Positions 11,241-18,518 of a stretch of 47,263 bases of DNA are shown piece after piece; position 1 is the stretch's first letter, and every line of letters starts with the position of its first letter. Origin of the DNA: Acidobacteriota bacterium (lineage in GTDB: Bacteria; Acidobacteriota; JAAYUB01); contig JAGOHA010000014.1 in the NCBI GenBank assembly GCA_017996395.1, positions 1-47,263 of the forward strand. Direction: 5' to 3'. A program made the position numbers and the translations under genes. Under the pieces are notes generated by a model. The model saw only the letters and a program-made list of their open reading frames with translations, was not told the DNA's origin and made no database searches.

Positions 11241-13322
11241 CTACTGCCGCTCGGCCAGCCGGCCGTCGGCCGCCGGCGCCAGGGTGCCGGTACGGGACAG
11301 CTCGGTCAGCCGGTGCGGTTCGTTGGTGAACCACACCGTGCAACGCGTGGACGGCTTGATCAACGCCCCCGGCGGCGGGATCTGCTCCACGGCCAGGCCC
11401 GACCCGCTGGGTTGCAGGATCAGCCCGATCCGCGCGCACTCCTTCATCACCTGGCGGAGGCTCTTGCCGGTGAAATCCGGCATCGTGAACGAATTTTCAG
11501 GAATCAGCGCGATCACCGTCTCCCGGGAGGCTTCCTCGACCGGGAGCAGGACGTCGACGGGCGCCGGCGCCGGCGCGGCGGCCGGTGCGGCGGCGGGCGG
11601 CGGCTCGACTGCGGCCAGCCGCTCGGGGGCGACGGGTTCCGTCGGTTCCACCTTCCGGAGCATCAGCACCTGGCGGGCGATCTCGGCGAAGACCGGCGCG
11701 GAGACGTCGCCGCCGTGATAGTGCGGATGGGGTGAATCGTAGATGACGGCGATAACGAACTCCGGGTGGTCGGCCGGGGCGAAGCCCACGTACGAGGAGA
11801 CAAACTCGGTGGGTGAGTACGTCCGGAGCTCCGGATCGTACTTCTGGGCGGTGCCCGTCTTGCCGGCCACGCGGTAGCCGGCGACGGCGGCCTTCTTGCC
11901 CGTGCCTTTCGACACCACCATCTCCAGCGCGTTGCGGATGATGCCGGTGGTTCGGGACGACAGGACGCGGACGCGTTCGGGCTCCTCCCGCTCCACGAGC
12001 CGGCCCTGGCTGTCCAGCACCCGGTCCACCACGTAGGGGCGGACGAGGTAGCCGCCGTTGGCGATGACCGCCATGGCGCGCAGCATCTGGACGCCCGTGA
12101 CGCCCACCTCCTGGCCCATGGAGATGGCGCCGATGGAGATGCCGCTCCAGCCCGAGTGGTGCTGGATGCGGCCCGGCTCCTCCGCGGGCAGGTCGATGTC
12201 GGTGCGCTGGCCGAAGCCGAAGGTGCGGATGTACCGGTAGAGGCCCTCCTCGCCCACCCGGAGGCCCAGCTTGATGGCCCCCACGTCGGACGAGTTGGCC
12301 AGAACCTCGTTGAAGGACAGGTTCTGGAACGCGCGATGGTCGCGGATGATGTGACCGGAGAGGGAGATGTAGCCGTTGCCGCAGTCGATGACGTCGTCCG
12401 GCGAGGCGATCTCCTCCTCCAGGGCCGCGGCGACGGTGACGATCTTGAACGTGGAGCCGGGCTCGAAGTACCGCTCCACCGCGAGATTGCGCAGGTTGGC
12501 CGGCGGCGTGCCCTTCAGGTTGCCCGGATCGAAATCGGGCCAGGCGGCCAGGGCGAGGATGCGGCCCGTCTCCGGCTCCATGACGATCACCATGCCGGTG
12601 GCGGCGTTGAATGCTTCAATGCCGGCGGCCAGTTCGCGCTGGGCGATGTGCTGGATCCGGCTGTCGATGTTCAGGATCAGCGAGTGGCCCCCCTGCGGCG
12701 CCCGCAGGGTGGTGGTGGTGAGCACGTTGAGCCGGCCGTCCTTCTGGATGAAGAGTTCGCCCGGCTGGCCGCGGAGCGCATCCTGGTACTGGCGCTCCAG
12801 GCCTTCCAGTCCGAGCTCCGTATCCTGCCGCAGGCTCACCGCCCCCAGGATGTGGGACGCCAGCCGGCCGTTGGGGTAGACCCGGCGGTTCTCCTGGAGG
12901 AGACCGACGCCGGCGAGATTGAGGGCCTGGATCTGCTGGGCTTCCTCATGGCTGATGAAGCGGCGGATGTAGCGGAACTTGAGCGGTCCGTTCATCTTGA
13001 CCAGGATCTGGCGGGCGTCCAGGCCGAGCACGCGGCCCAGCTCGCGGGCGGCCGTGTCCTTGTCCTGGATCTCGGGAGTGTACACATAGACCGAATCAAA
13101 CGGGATGCTGGCCGCCAACGGCTCCAGACGACAGTCGAGGATACGGCCCCGGGTGGCCGGGACCTTGATGATGTCCTCCTGTTGGCCGCGGGCCTGCCGG
13201 GCCAGCTCGTCAGCCTGGAACACCTTCAAGTAGAAGACTTTCCCAAGCACCAGGAGCTGCCACGCGCAGACGACCCCTACAAACAGGAGAAGCCGCTTCT
13301 TGTGGAGCAGCGTGTTGTCCAT
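11241..13322 (-). CDS. ftsI: Septal transpeptidase FtsI/PBP3 with C-terminal PASTA domain
   Basis: Class B penicillin-binding protein of 693 residues that crosslinks septal peptidoglycan with FtsW. It has an N-terminal membrane anchor (about 10-32), a pedestal domain with ATRGRILDCR, and a transpeptidase domain with SxxK at S290-K293, an SSD at 344-346 in place of the commoner SxN, and KTG at 488-490. A Pro/Ala linker (about 560-600) leads to one PASTA domain (about 612-668). PASTA tails bind wall fragments or beta-lactams in Gram-positive PBP2x. The E. coli protein lacks one. Confidence 0.96.
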   Translation of the reverse strand: MDNTLLHKKRLLLFVGVVCAWQLLVLGKVFYLKVFQADELARQARGQQEDIIKVPATRGRILDCRLEPLAASIPFDSVYVYTPEIQDKDTAARELGRVLGLDARQILVKMNGPLKFRYIRRFISHEEAQQIQALNLAGVGLLQENRRVYPNGRLASHILGAVSLRQDTELGLEGLERQYQDALRGQPGELFIQKDGRLNVLTTTTLRAPQGGHSLILNIDSRIQHIAQRELAAGIEAFNAATGMVIVMEPETGRILALAAWPDFDPGNLKGTPPANLRNLAVERYFEPGSTFKIVTVAAALEEEIASPDDVIDCGNGYISLSGHIIRDHRAFQNLSFNEVLANSSDVGAIKLGLRVGEEGLYRYIRTFGFGQRTDIDLPAEEPGRIQHHSGWSGISIGAISMGQEVGVTGVQMLRAMAVIANGGYLVRPYVVDRVLDSQGRLVEREEPERVRVLSSRTTGIIRNALEMVVSKGTGKKAAVAGYRVAGKTGTAQKYDPELRTYSPTEFVSSYVGFAPADHPEFVIAVIYDSPHPHYHGGDVSAPVFAEIARQVLMLRKVEPTEPVAPERLAAVEPPPAAAPAAAPAPAPVDVLLPVEEASRETVIALIPENSFTMPDFTGKSLRQVMKECARIGLILQPSGSGLAVEQIPPPGALIKPSTRCTVWFTNEPHRLTELSRTGTLAPAADGRLAERQ

Positions 13323-13350
13323 CCGATCCTTGCCCTAACCTGAACGTGCC

Positions 13351-13767
13351 TTACCTTGCCTCGCTTGACTGTTTCGCCGTCTCGGCCGGCGCGGCGTTCA
13401 TGGCCAGCCGCTCGGCTTGCCCGGCCGAGAGTCTGGACGTGTCCACGAAATGCACCTGGGCGAGATCCAGGGGTTTGAAGCCCAGGCGCTGCGCCTCCGC
13501 CTCGAGACGGGCGGGCGCGGTCAACGCGCATTCCTTCATCTGAATGGCCGAACGCTCCTGCTCCAGGCGGCCGAGCTCGGCCTTGGCCTGCTCCATCTGG
13601 TAATCCAGGGCGACCAGACGGTTGGGGATGTAGATGTACCCCAGCCCCAGCAGGAAAATCAGGATGATCCCCAGGACGACGTAGATGATCTCCCGGGTGC
13701 TTTCATCCCGGTTGCGGTGCTTGACCCGATAGTTGCTGACTTTCCTGTCGATGACTTGGCCAACCAT
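13351..13767 (-). CDS. ftsL: Cell division protein FtsL
   Basis: A 138-residue bitopic protein: basic cytoplasmic tail (1-25), one transmembrane helix (about 26-47), then a heptad-rich periplasmic coiled coil (about 50-80) as expected for the FtsL partner of FtsB and FtsQ. Sequence identity within the family is low, so the call rests on topology, size and position between rsmH and ftsI. The C-terminal tail after about residue 110 is Ala- and Ser-rich and probably unstructured. Confidence 0.85.
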   Translation of the reverse strand: MVGQVIDRKVSNYRVKHRNRDESTREIIYVVLGIILIFLLGLGYIYIPNRLVALDYQMEQAKAELGRLEQERSAIQMKECALTAPARLEAEAQRLGFKPLDLAQVHFVDTSRLSAGQAERLAMNAAPAETAKQSSEAR

Positions 13768-13806
13768 TTGTTTCCCCTTTCCGCGCGCCCCGCCGGGCGC
13801 ACGGGC

Positions 13807-14781
13807 TCAAATCCGTTCCGCGACCCGCATCTTGGCGCTCCGCGCCCTCGGGTTGAGCCGGATCTCCTCGGCCGTGGGCACCTCCGGCTTGCGGGTGATC
13901 AGCCGGACGCGCTCCCGGCGCGGGCAGCCGCACAGGTCGGGCGGCCGCCGGCAGATGCAGTGTCCGGCCAGGAGCTGAAAGTTCTGCTTGATGATCCGGT
14001 CCTCGAGCGAATGGAAGCTGATGACCACGAGCCGTCCGCCGGGGAGCAGCAGGTCGAACATCTTCTGGACCAGGTCGCCCAGCCCTTCGAGTTCGTTGTT
14101 CACGGCGATCCGCAGCGCCTGAAAGGTGCGGGTGGCCGGGTGGATCTGGCCGGGCCGGCGCGGCCCCAGGGCCCGCTCCACGATGTCAGCCAGCTCGGCG
14201 GTGGAGGCGATGCGGCGCAGCTGCCGCACCTCGCGGATCCGCCGGGCGATGCGGCGGGAGTGGCGCTCCTCGCCGTAGGTGAAGATCAGGTTGGCCAGCT
14301 CCTCCTCCGGCAGGCTGTTCACGAGCTGGGCGGCGGTGACCTTCTGGGTCTGGTCCATCCGCATGTCCAGCGGGCCCTCGGTGGAGAAGGAGAAGCCCCG
14401 CTCCGGGTCGAGGAGCTGGAGGGTGGAGACACCCAGGTCCAGGAGCAGCCCGTGGATGGCGGTGATGCCCAGCCGGTTCAGGATGAGGGGCAGGTTCTTG
14501 AAATTGTCGCGGCAGAAGGTGACCTGCTTGCCGAAGCCGTTCAGCCGGGTGGCGGCCAAGGTGAGCGCCTGCTCGTCGCGGTCCACGGCCACCAGGCGGC
14601 CGCGCGACGACAGGCGGCGGGCGATCAGTTCGGCGTGGCCGCCGTGGCCCACGGTGCCGTCCACGTAAAGGCCGTCGGGATCCTGCACCAGATGCGCCAC
14701 GGCCGCGTCCGCCAGGACGGTCCGGTGCTGGAGCGATGGTTCGGCGTTGCAGGTCAATAGTCCTTCCAATGACATGTGCAT
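13807..14781 (-). CDS. rsmH: 16S rRNA (cytosine-1402 N4) methyltransferase RsmH/MraW
   Basis: S-adenosylmethionine-dependent methyltransferase acting on C1402 in the ribosomal P site. The SAM-binding segment VDGTVGHGGHAELI follows HRTVLADAAVAHL. Further family motifs are FSTEGPLDMRMDQ, TFQALRIAVNNEL and VISFHSLEDRIIK. A start at 14781 (MHMSLEG) lies 4 nt after the mraZ stop and gives 324 residues. A second ATG at 14775 is equally possible, and neither has a clear ribosome-binding site. Either start adds about 15 residues before the usual HxPVL beginning. Confidence 0.95.
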   Translation of the reverse strand: MHMSLEGLLTCNAEPSLQHRTVLADAAVAHLVQDPDGLYVDGTVGHGGHAELIARRLSSRGRLVAVDRDEQALTLAATRLNGFGKQVTFCRDNFKNLPLILNRLGITAIHGLLLDLGVSTLQLLDPERGFSFSTEGPLDMRMDQTQKVTAAQLVNSLPEEELANLIFTYGEERHSRRIARRIREVRQLRRIASTAELADIVERALGPRRPGQIHPATRTFQALRIAVNNELEGLGDLVQKMFDLLLPGGRLVVISFHSLEDRIIKQNFQLLAGHCICRRPPDLCGCPRRERVRLITRKPEVPTAEEIRLNPRARSAKMRVAERI

Positions 14782-14785
14782 CGGA

Positions 14786-15226
14786 TCAAATTCCAAATCC
14801 CTGCAGTTTCTCGAACACCTCGGGCGAGGGGAAGTCCTCCTCGGCCCGGCGGTCGGCATGCTGGCGGTCCATGACCACCAGGAAATTGATCCCGCCCATC
14901 ACGGCCACCTCGGCGTCGAGGCCCACCTTGTCGCGCAGGTGCTGCGGCAGGGCGAGCCGGCCCTGATCGTCCACCGTGCGCTCGGCGCCGAAATAGTTGG
15001 CGGTCATGATGAAACGCTGTTTTTCGGGCATGGAGTCCGGCACGTCCATGAGGCGCTGTTCCTTCTGTTCCCAGACCTTGAGGGGGTAGATGCAGAGCTG
15101 GTGGTCGCGCAGCACCGTGAGAAACACGTCCGGCCCGTAGTCGCGGAACAGGCGCTCCCGGAAGACCGCCGGAACTTTCAGCCGGCCTTTCTCGTCGATT
15201 TTCGCTTGCTCGAATCCTCTAAACAT
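14786..15226 (-). CDS. mraZ: Transcriptional regulator MraZ
   Basis: A 146-residue AbrB-fold DNA-binding protein with two tandem MraZ modules (KIDEKGRLKVPAVFRERL near residue 8 and VDDQGRLALPQHLRDKV near residue 86). In E. coli MraZ binds direct repeats upstream of its own gene and represses the dcw operon. The ATG at 15226 matches the conserved N-terminus MFRGFEQAKIDEKGR. The frame is open further upstream, but that would run through the promoter and operator. It is the first gene of the operon. Confidence 0.97.
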   Translation of the reverse strand: MFRGFEQAKIDEKGRLKVPAVFRERLFRDYGPDVFLTVLRDHQLCIYPLKVWEQKEQRLMDVPDSMPEKQRFIMTANYFGAERTVDDQGRLALPQHLRDKVGLDAEVAVMGGINFLVVMDRQHADRRAEEDFPSPEVFEKLQGFGI

Positions 15227-15260
15227 TTTAAACTGAACCCGTCCAAGCGATGACCGAGTC

Positions 15261-15320
15261 GATCCACAATGATCCACTTTGGTCCAATTTAGGTCAATTT
15301 TAGTCCACCGTCCCACCACT
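15261..15320 (-). promoter_or_regulatory. MraZ-box array: six direct repeats with 10-bp period
   Basis: Six head-to-tail 10-bp units fill 60 bp exactly. On the plus strand the first three follow GRTCCANNNT; read toward mraZ they place GTGG or TTGG at the same helical position in each turn. Unit 4 (15291-15300) departs from the pattern, and that is where the -35 box TTGACC falls. Established E. coli MraZ sites are TGGGN repeats spaced by 5 nt, giving the same 10-bp period. This is therefore the likely autoregulatory operator. Confidence 0.8.
15269..15297 (-). promoter_or_regulatory. Sigma-70-type promoter of the dcw operon
   Basis: On the minus strand a -35 box TTGACC (15292-15297) and a -10 box GATCAT (15269-15274) are separated by exactly 17 bp. 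Transcription would start near 15262, leaving a leader of about 36 nt before mraZ. Both boxes lie inside the direct-repeat array, so a bound regulator would block RNA polymerase. Confidence 0.6.
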
Positions 15321-15332
15321 GTCAAGAAAAAA

Positions 15333-15348
15333 TGTGATTTTTCTCACT
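15333..15348. promoter_or_regulatory. CRP/FNR-like palindrome in the mraZ-ychF spacer
   Basis: TGTGA, six bases, then TCACT matches the CRP half-site pattern at nine of ten positions. It overlaps a perfect GAAAAA/TTTTTC inverted repeat (15326-15343). It ends 14 nt before the GTPase start codon and sits upstream of the mraZ promoter. No regulator of this family is visible in the window, so the assignment is tentative. Confidence 0.3.
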
Positions 15349-15362
15349 TTGCGGAGCCGCTC

Positions 15363-16442
15363 ATGAAATCAGCCATCGTCGGTCTGAAGTACACGGGGAA
15401 GAGCACCATCTTCAACATCCTCACCCGGGGGCAGGGACCGGCCCAGCCGTCCGGCCGCCAGGAGGTCGTCCAGGGGGTGGCCCCCATCCCGGATCCGCGG
15501 CTGGACCGGCTGGCGGCGCTGTACCAGCCGCACAAGACCACGCCGGCCACCGCCCAGTACGTCGATCTGCCGGGCGTCGAGGCCGACGAGCTGAAGGAGA
15601 GCACCTTCCTCGGGAGCCTCCGGCCGGCGGAGGCGCTGGTGCACGTGGTCCGGGCCTTCGACTCGCCCGTCGTCCCGCACCCGCTCGGGAGCGTGGACCC
15701 GGCGCGCGACGCCCTCAACATGGAGCACGAGCTCATCTTCGCCGACCTGTTCCAGGCGGAGAAGCGCCTCGAGCGCCTGGAGAAGGACCTGAAGAAGATC
15801 AAGAACAAGGAACTGGAGGCGGAGCACGCGCTGCTCGTGCGCCTGCGCGGCCACCTGGAGGAGGAGCGGCCGCTGCGGGAGCTGACGCTCGCCGCCGAGG
15901 ATGAGCGGCTGGTCCGCGGCTTCACCTTCCTGTCGCAGAAGCCGCTGCTCGTCGTGGCCAACCTGGACGAGGCCGACGTGGCCCACCTGGGCGACGTGGC
16001 GGCGCACTGCGGGCTGGGCGACTGGGGCGGCCGCCCGGCGGTGGTGGTGACGGGCGTCTGCGGCAAGATCGAGGCGGAGCTGGCGGGGCTGGCGCCCGAG
16101 GAGGCGCGGGAGTTCATGGCCGAGCTGGGCATCGCCGAGCCGGGCACCGCCCGGCTGCTGCGGGAGAACTACCGGCTGCTGGGGCTCATCTCCTTCTTCA
16201 CCGTGGGCAAGGACGAGGTCCGCGCCTGGACGATCCCGCAGGGACTCAACGCCCAGCGCGCCGCCGGCGTGATCCACACCGATCTCGAGAAGGGGTTCAT
16301 CCGGGCCGAGGTCTGCCGCCAGGAGGACCTGGTGGCGCTGGGGTCCATGCCCGCGGTGCGCGAAAAGGGGCTGCTCCGGCTCGAGGGGAAGGAGTACATC
16401 GTGGCGGACGGCGACGTCTTCCACGTGCGCTTCAACATATAA
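15363..16442 (+). CDS. Divergent YchF/Obg-family GTPase with TGS domain
   Basis: A 359-residue P-loop NTPase related to YchF (redox-regulated, ribosome-associated ATPase). The P-loop is GLKYTGKS at 7-14, G3 is DLPG at 68-71, and the G4 position reads NLDE at 200-203, the YchF type that accepts ATP. The coiled-coil insert is at about 130-175 and the C-terminal TGS-like domain (about 275-358) is well conserved, with RAWTI and IHTDLEKGFIRAEV. Unlike standard YchF it lacks PNVGKST and the glycine-rich GASKGEGLGN segment after G3. It is transcribed away from mraZ. Whether it is the only YchF of the organism or a paralogue cannot be told here. Confidence 0.85.
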   Translation: MKSAIVGLKYTGKSTIFNILTRGQGPAQPSGRQEVVQGVAPIPDPRLDRLAALYQPHKTTPATAQYVDLPGVEADELKESTFLGSLRPAEALVHVVRAFDSPVVPHPLGSVDPARDALNMEHELIFADLFQAEKRLERLEKDLKKIKNKELEAEHALLVRLRGHLEEERPLRELTLAAEDERLVRGFTFLSQKPLLVVANLDEADVAHLGDVAAHCGLGDWGGRPAVVVTGVCGKIEAELAGLAPEEAREFMAELGIAEPGTARLLRENYRLLGLISFFTVGKDEVRAWTIPQGLNAQRAAGVIHTDLEKGFIRAEVCRQEDLVALGSMPAVREKGLLRLEGKEYIVADGDVFHVRFNI

Positions 16443-16504
16443 ATAGGATACGGACCGCCCGGCGGCGGGAACCGAACGGGCTTCCCAACGTACAATACGG
16501 TGAT

Positions 16505-16549
16505 CCGAACCGCCGGAGTCCCGGCGCGGCGCCGGCACGGGCGGTTCGG
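16505..16549 (+). other. Stem-loop upstream of the Deg protease gene
   Basis: Ten-base arms CCGAACCGCC (16505-16514) and GGCGGTTCGG (16540-16549) pair perfectly and enclose a second stem (16521-16525 with 16531-16535). There is no T tract directly after it. It could be a weak terminator of the GTPase gene or a leader structure for the protease. The rest of 16443-16615 shows no gene. Confidence 0.45.
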
Positions 16550-16615
16550 GGGACGGCTGAAACTTTTCCCCGCAGGGGCAATCCAAAGCGTGAGACGCGG
16601 CCAACGGAGGACGTT

Positions 16616-18163
16616 ATGAATCAGGGCAAGCAGAAAGCGGTTTACCTCTCCATCCTGGTACTGGCACTGCTCATCGGCATCGGGATCGGCACGGTGATCA
16701 CCTTCCGGGCCTCGGCGGAACACCAGCCGGTGGCCGACAAGATCCGGATCCAGGGCGAGGGGAGCCCCCTGTCGGTTTCCAGTCGCCTCGACATCGTGAG
16801 CGGCTTCGCCGGCGTGGCCGACGCCGTCGGCCCGGCGGTGGTCAACATCAGCACCAAGACCAAGGTGAAGCTCAGCAAGATGCACCAGGAGATGGGGCCG
16901 TTCGGCGACGACTTCTGGCGGCGCTTCTTCGGTGACGAGATGCCCCGCGACTACGTCCAGCGCAACCTGGGCTCGGGCGTGATCGTGGACAGCAAGGGCT
17001 TCATCATCACCAATAACCACGTGGTGGAGGACGCCGACTCCATCACCGTCAAGCTCCGGGACGGCCGCGAGTTCGAGGCGACCGTGGTAGGCGCCGACCC
17101 GGGCGGGGCCGAGGGCGGCGCCGACCTGGCGGTGATCCGCATCCACGACGCCAAGCCCCTGCCGTTCGCCCGGATCGGCGACGTGGAGAAGCTCCAGATC
17201 GGCGAGTGGGTGGTGGCCATCGGCAGCCCGTTCGGGCTGGAGCAGACCGTCACCTCCGGCATCGTCAGCGCCAAGGGGCGCGCGTTCCCCAGCCAGTCGC
17301 TGTTCAGCAACTACATCCAGACCGACGCCGCGATCAATCCCGGCAACAGCGGCGGCCCGCTGGTGAACCTGCGCGGCGAGGTGGTGGGCATCAACACATT
17401 CATCGAGACCCGCACCGGCGGCAACCTGGGCATCGGCTTCGCCGTGCCGTCCGACGTGATCGTGGGCGTCTACAACCAGATCGTGGAGCACGGCAAGGTC
17501 CGGCGCGGCTACCTGGGCATCAGCATGAACACCCTGCCCATGACCGACGCCATGAAGGCGCACTTCAAGCTCAAGGGGAAGGGCGGGGTGCTGGTCACCG
17601 ACCTGAGCGGCGACGATTCCCCCGCCAGAGCCGCCGGCATCCAGCCCGAGGACGTCATCATCGCCGTCAACGGCAAGCCGGTGGGCGATCCCGACGCGCT
17701 GCGCGGCGTCGTCGCCAACCTGGCCCCCGGCACCAAGGTGCCGGTGACCCTGGTCCGCGACGGCCGGGAGCTGACCAAGGAGCTCACGCTGAAGGAACGG
17801 CCGGGGCAGCTCGCGGCCCGCAGCGGCCGACCCATGGATATCGACGCGGCCGACGAGACGCCGAAGCCCGAGATCGGCCTCACCGTCGAGGATATCCCGC
17901 CCCGCCTGGCCGAACAGCTCGACCTCAAGGCGGACGCCGGCGGCATCCTGGTGACCGAGGTCAAGCCGGGCTCGCTCGCCGACGACGCCGGGCTCATCAA
18001 GAACGACATCGTCATGACGCTGGACGGCGCCAAGGTGGAGACGGCCCGCGCGTTCGTGGAGCGGGTGCGGAGCCTCAAGGCGGGCGAGTCGGTGGTGATC
18101 AAATTTCACCGCTTCATCGAGCGGACGAAGCTGACTTACTACACCTCGTTGACCAAACCGTAA
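16616..18163 (+). CDS. Periplasmic Do-family serine protease (DegP/DegQ/HtrA)
   Basis: A 515-residue envelope protease and chaperone that degrades misfolded periplasmic proteins. An N-terminal hydrophobic segment (8-29) acts as signal or anchor. The trypsin-like domain carries His135 (NNHVV), Asp170 (ADLAVI) and Ser245 (NPGNSGGPL). Two PDZ domains follow (about 295-385 and 415-510). A glycine-rich insert, PGGAEGG, lies just before the catalytic Asp. The ATG follows GGAGG. The gene has its own downstream terminators and no operon partner after it. Confidence 0.95.
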   Translation: MNQGKQKAVYLSILVLALLIGIGIGTVITFRASAEHQPVADKIRIQGEGSPLSVSSRLDIVSGFAGVADAVGPAVVNISTKTKVKLSKMHQEMGPFGDDFWRRFFGDEMPRDYVQRNLGSGVIVDSKGFIITNNHVVEDADSITVKLRDGREFEATVVGADPGGAEGGADLAVIRIHDAKPLPFARIGDVEKLQIGEWVVAIGSPFGLEQTVTSGIVSAKGRAFPSQSLFSNYIQTDAAINPGNSGGPLVNLRGEVVGINTFIETRTGGNLGIGFAVPSDVIVGVYNQIVEHGKVRRGYLGISMNTLPMTDAMKAHFKLKGKGGVLVTDLSGDDSPARAAGIQPEDVIIAVNGKPVGDPDALRGVVANLAPGTKVPVTLVRDGRELTKELTLKERPGQLAARSGRPMDIDAADETPKPEIGLTVEDIPPRLAEQLDLKADAGGILVTEVKPGSLADDAGLIKNDIVMTLDGAKVETARAFVERVRSLKAGESVVIKFHRFIERTKLTYYTSLTKP

Positions 18164-18169
18164 CCCGGC

Positions 18170-18190
18170 GGGGGGCGCAGCGCCCCCCAT
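18170..18190 (+). terminator. GC-rich hairpin after the Deg protease gene
   Basis: An 8-bp perfect stem (18170-18177 with 18181-18188, 3-nt loop) begins 7 nt after the stop codon. It is followed by a weak T-containing tract. It probably works together with the stronger terminator 20 nt further on. Confidence 0.5.
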
Positions 18191-18206
18191 GTTTTCGTGT
18201 TTGCCG

Positions 18207-18237
18207 AAGGCCGCCTGCTTCCGCAGGCGGCCTTTTT
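18207..18237 (+). terminator. Rho-independent terminator
   Basis: A perfect 10-bp stem (18209-18218 with 18223-18232) around TTCC, followed at once by TTTTT; two flanking A-T pairs can extend the stem. This textbook intrinsic terminator closes the protease transcript. Confidence 0.92.
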
Positions 18238-18291
18238 GCCATGTGTCGCCTCACCGCCGGCACGCTGCCGCCGGTGGTGGCTAAAAACTCG

Positions 18292-18320
18292 TTGTGTTGC
18301 CGTGATACATCAATCATAAT
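18292..18320 (+). promoter_or_regulatory. Probable promoter of the FGE-fold protein gene
   Basis: TTGTGT (18292-18297), 17 bp, then CATAAT (18315-18320), inside an AT-rich island (about 18280-18345) that contrasts with the surroundings. The leader to the ATG would be about 190 nt. Between the terminator and the gene (18238-18518) I see no supported protein gene. Confidence 0.5.
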
Positions 18321-18518
18321 TAAAATACTTTTGAAATTCACGATGGAATCGACGACGGCGCCCTTGGAGATCCGGATGACCGCCATGGCACGTGACCCGA
18401 TCCGCCCGCGCAAACCCGCTGCGCCCGATCACGACCGAACGTGCCGAGCCTGGTTGCTCCACGGAGAGCCGAGCGCTTTCGCTGATCGAGAGCGTCGTCG
18501 TCCTGCAGGAGGTGCCTG

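Noticed and set aside
15227..15325. N-terminal extension of mraZ to an upstream start
   Set aside because: It would translate the operator array and promoter, and the conserved MraZ N-terminus begins at 15226.
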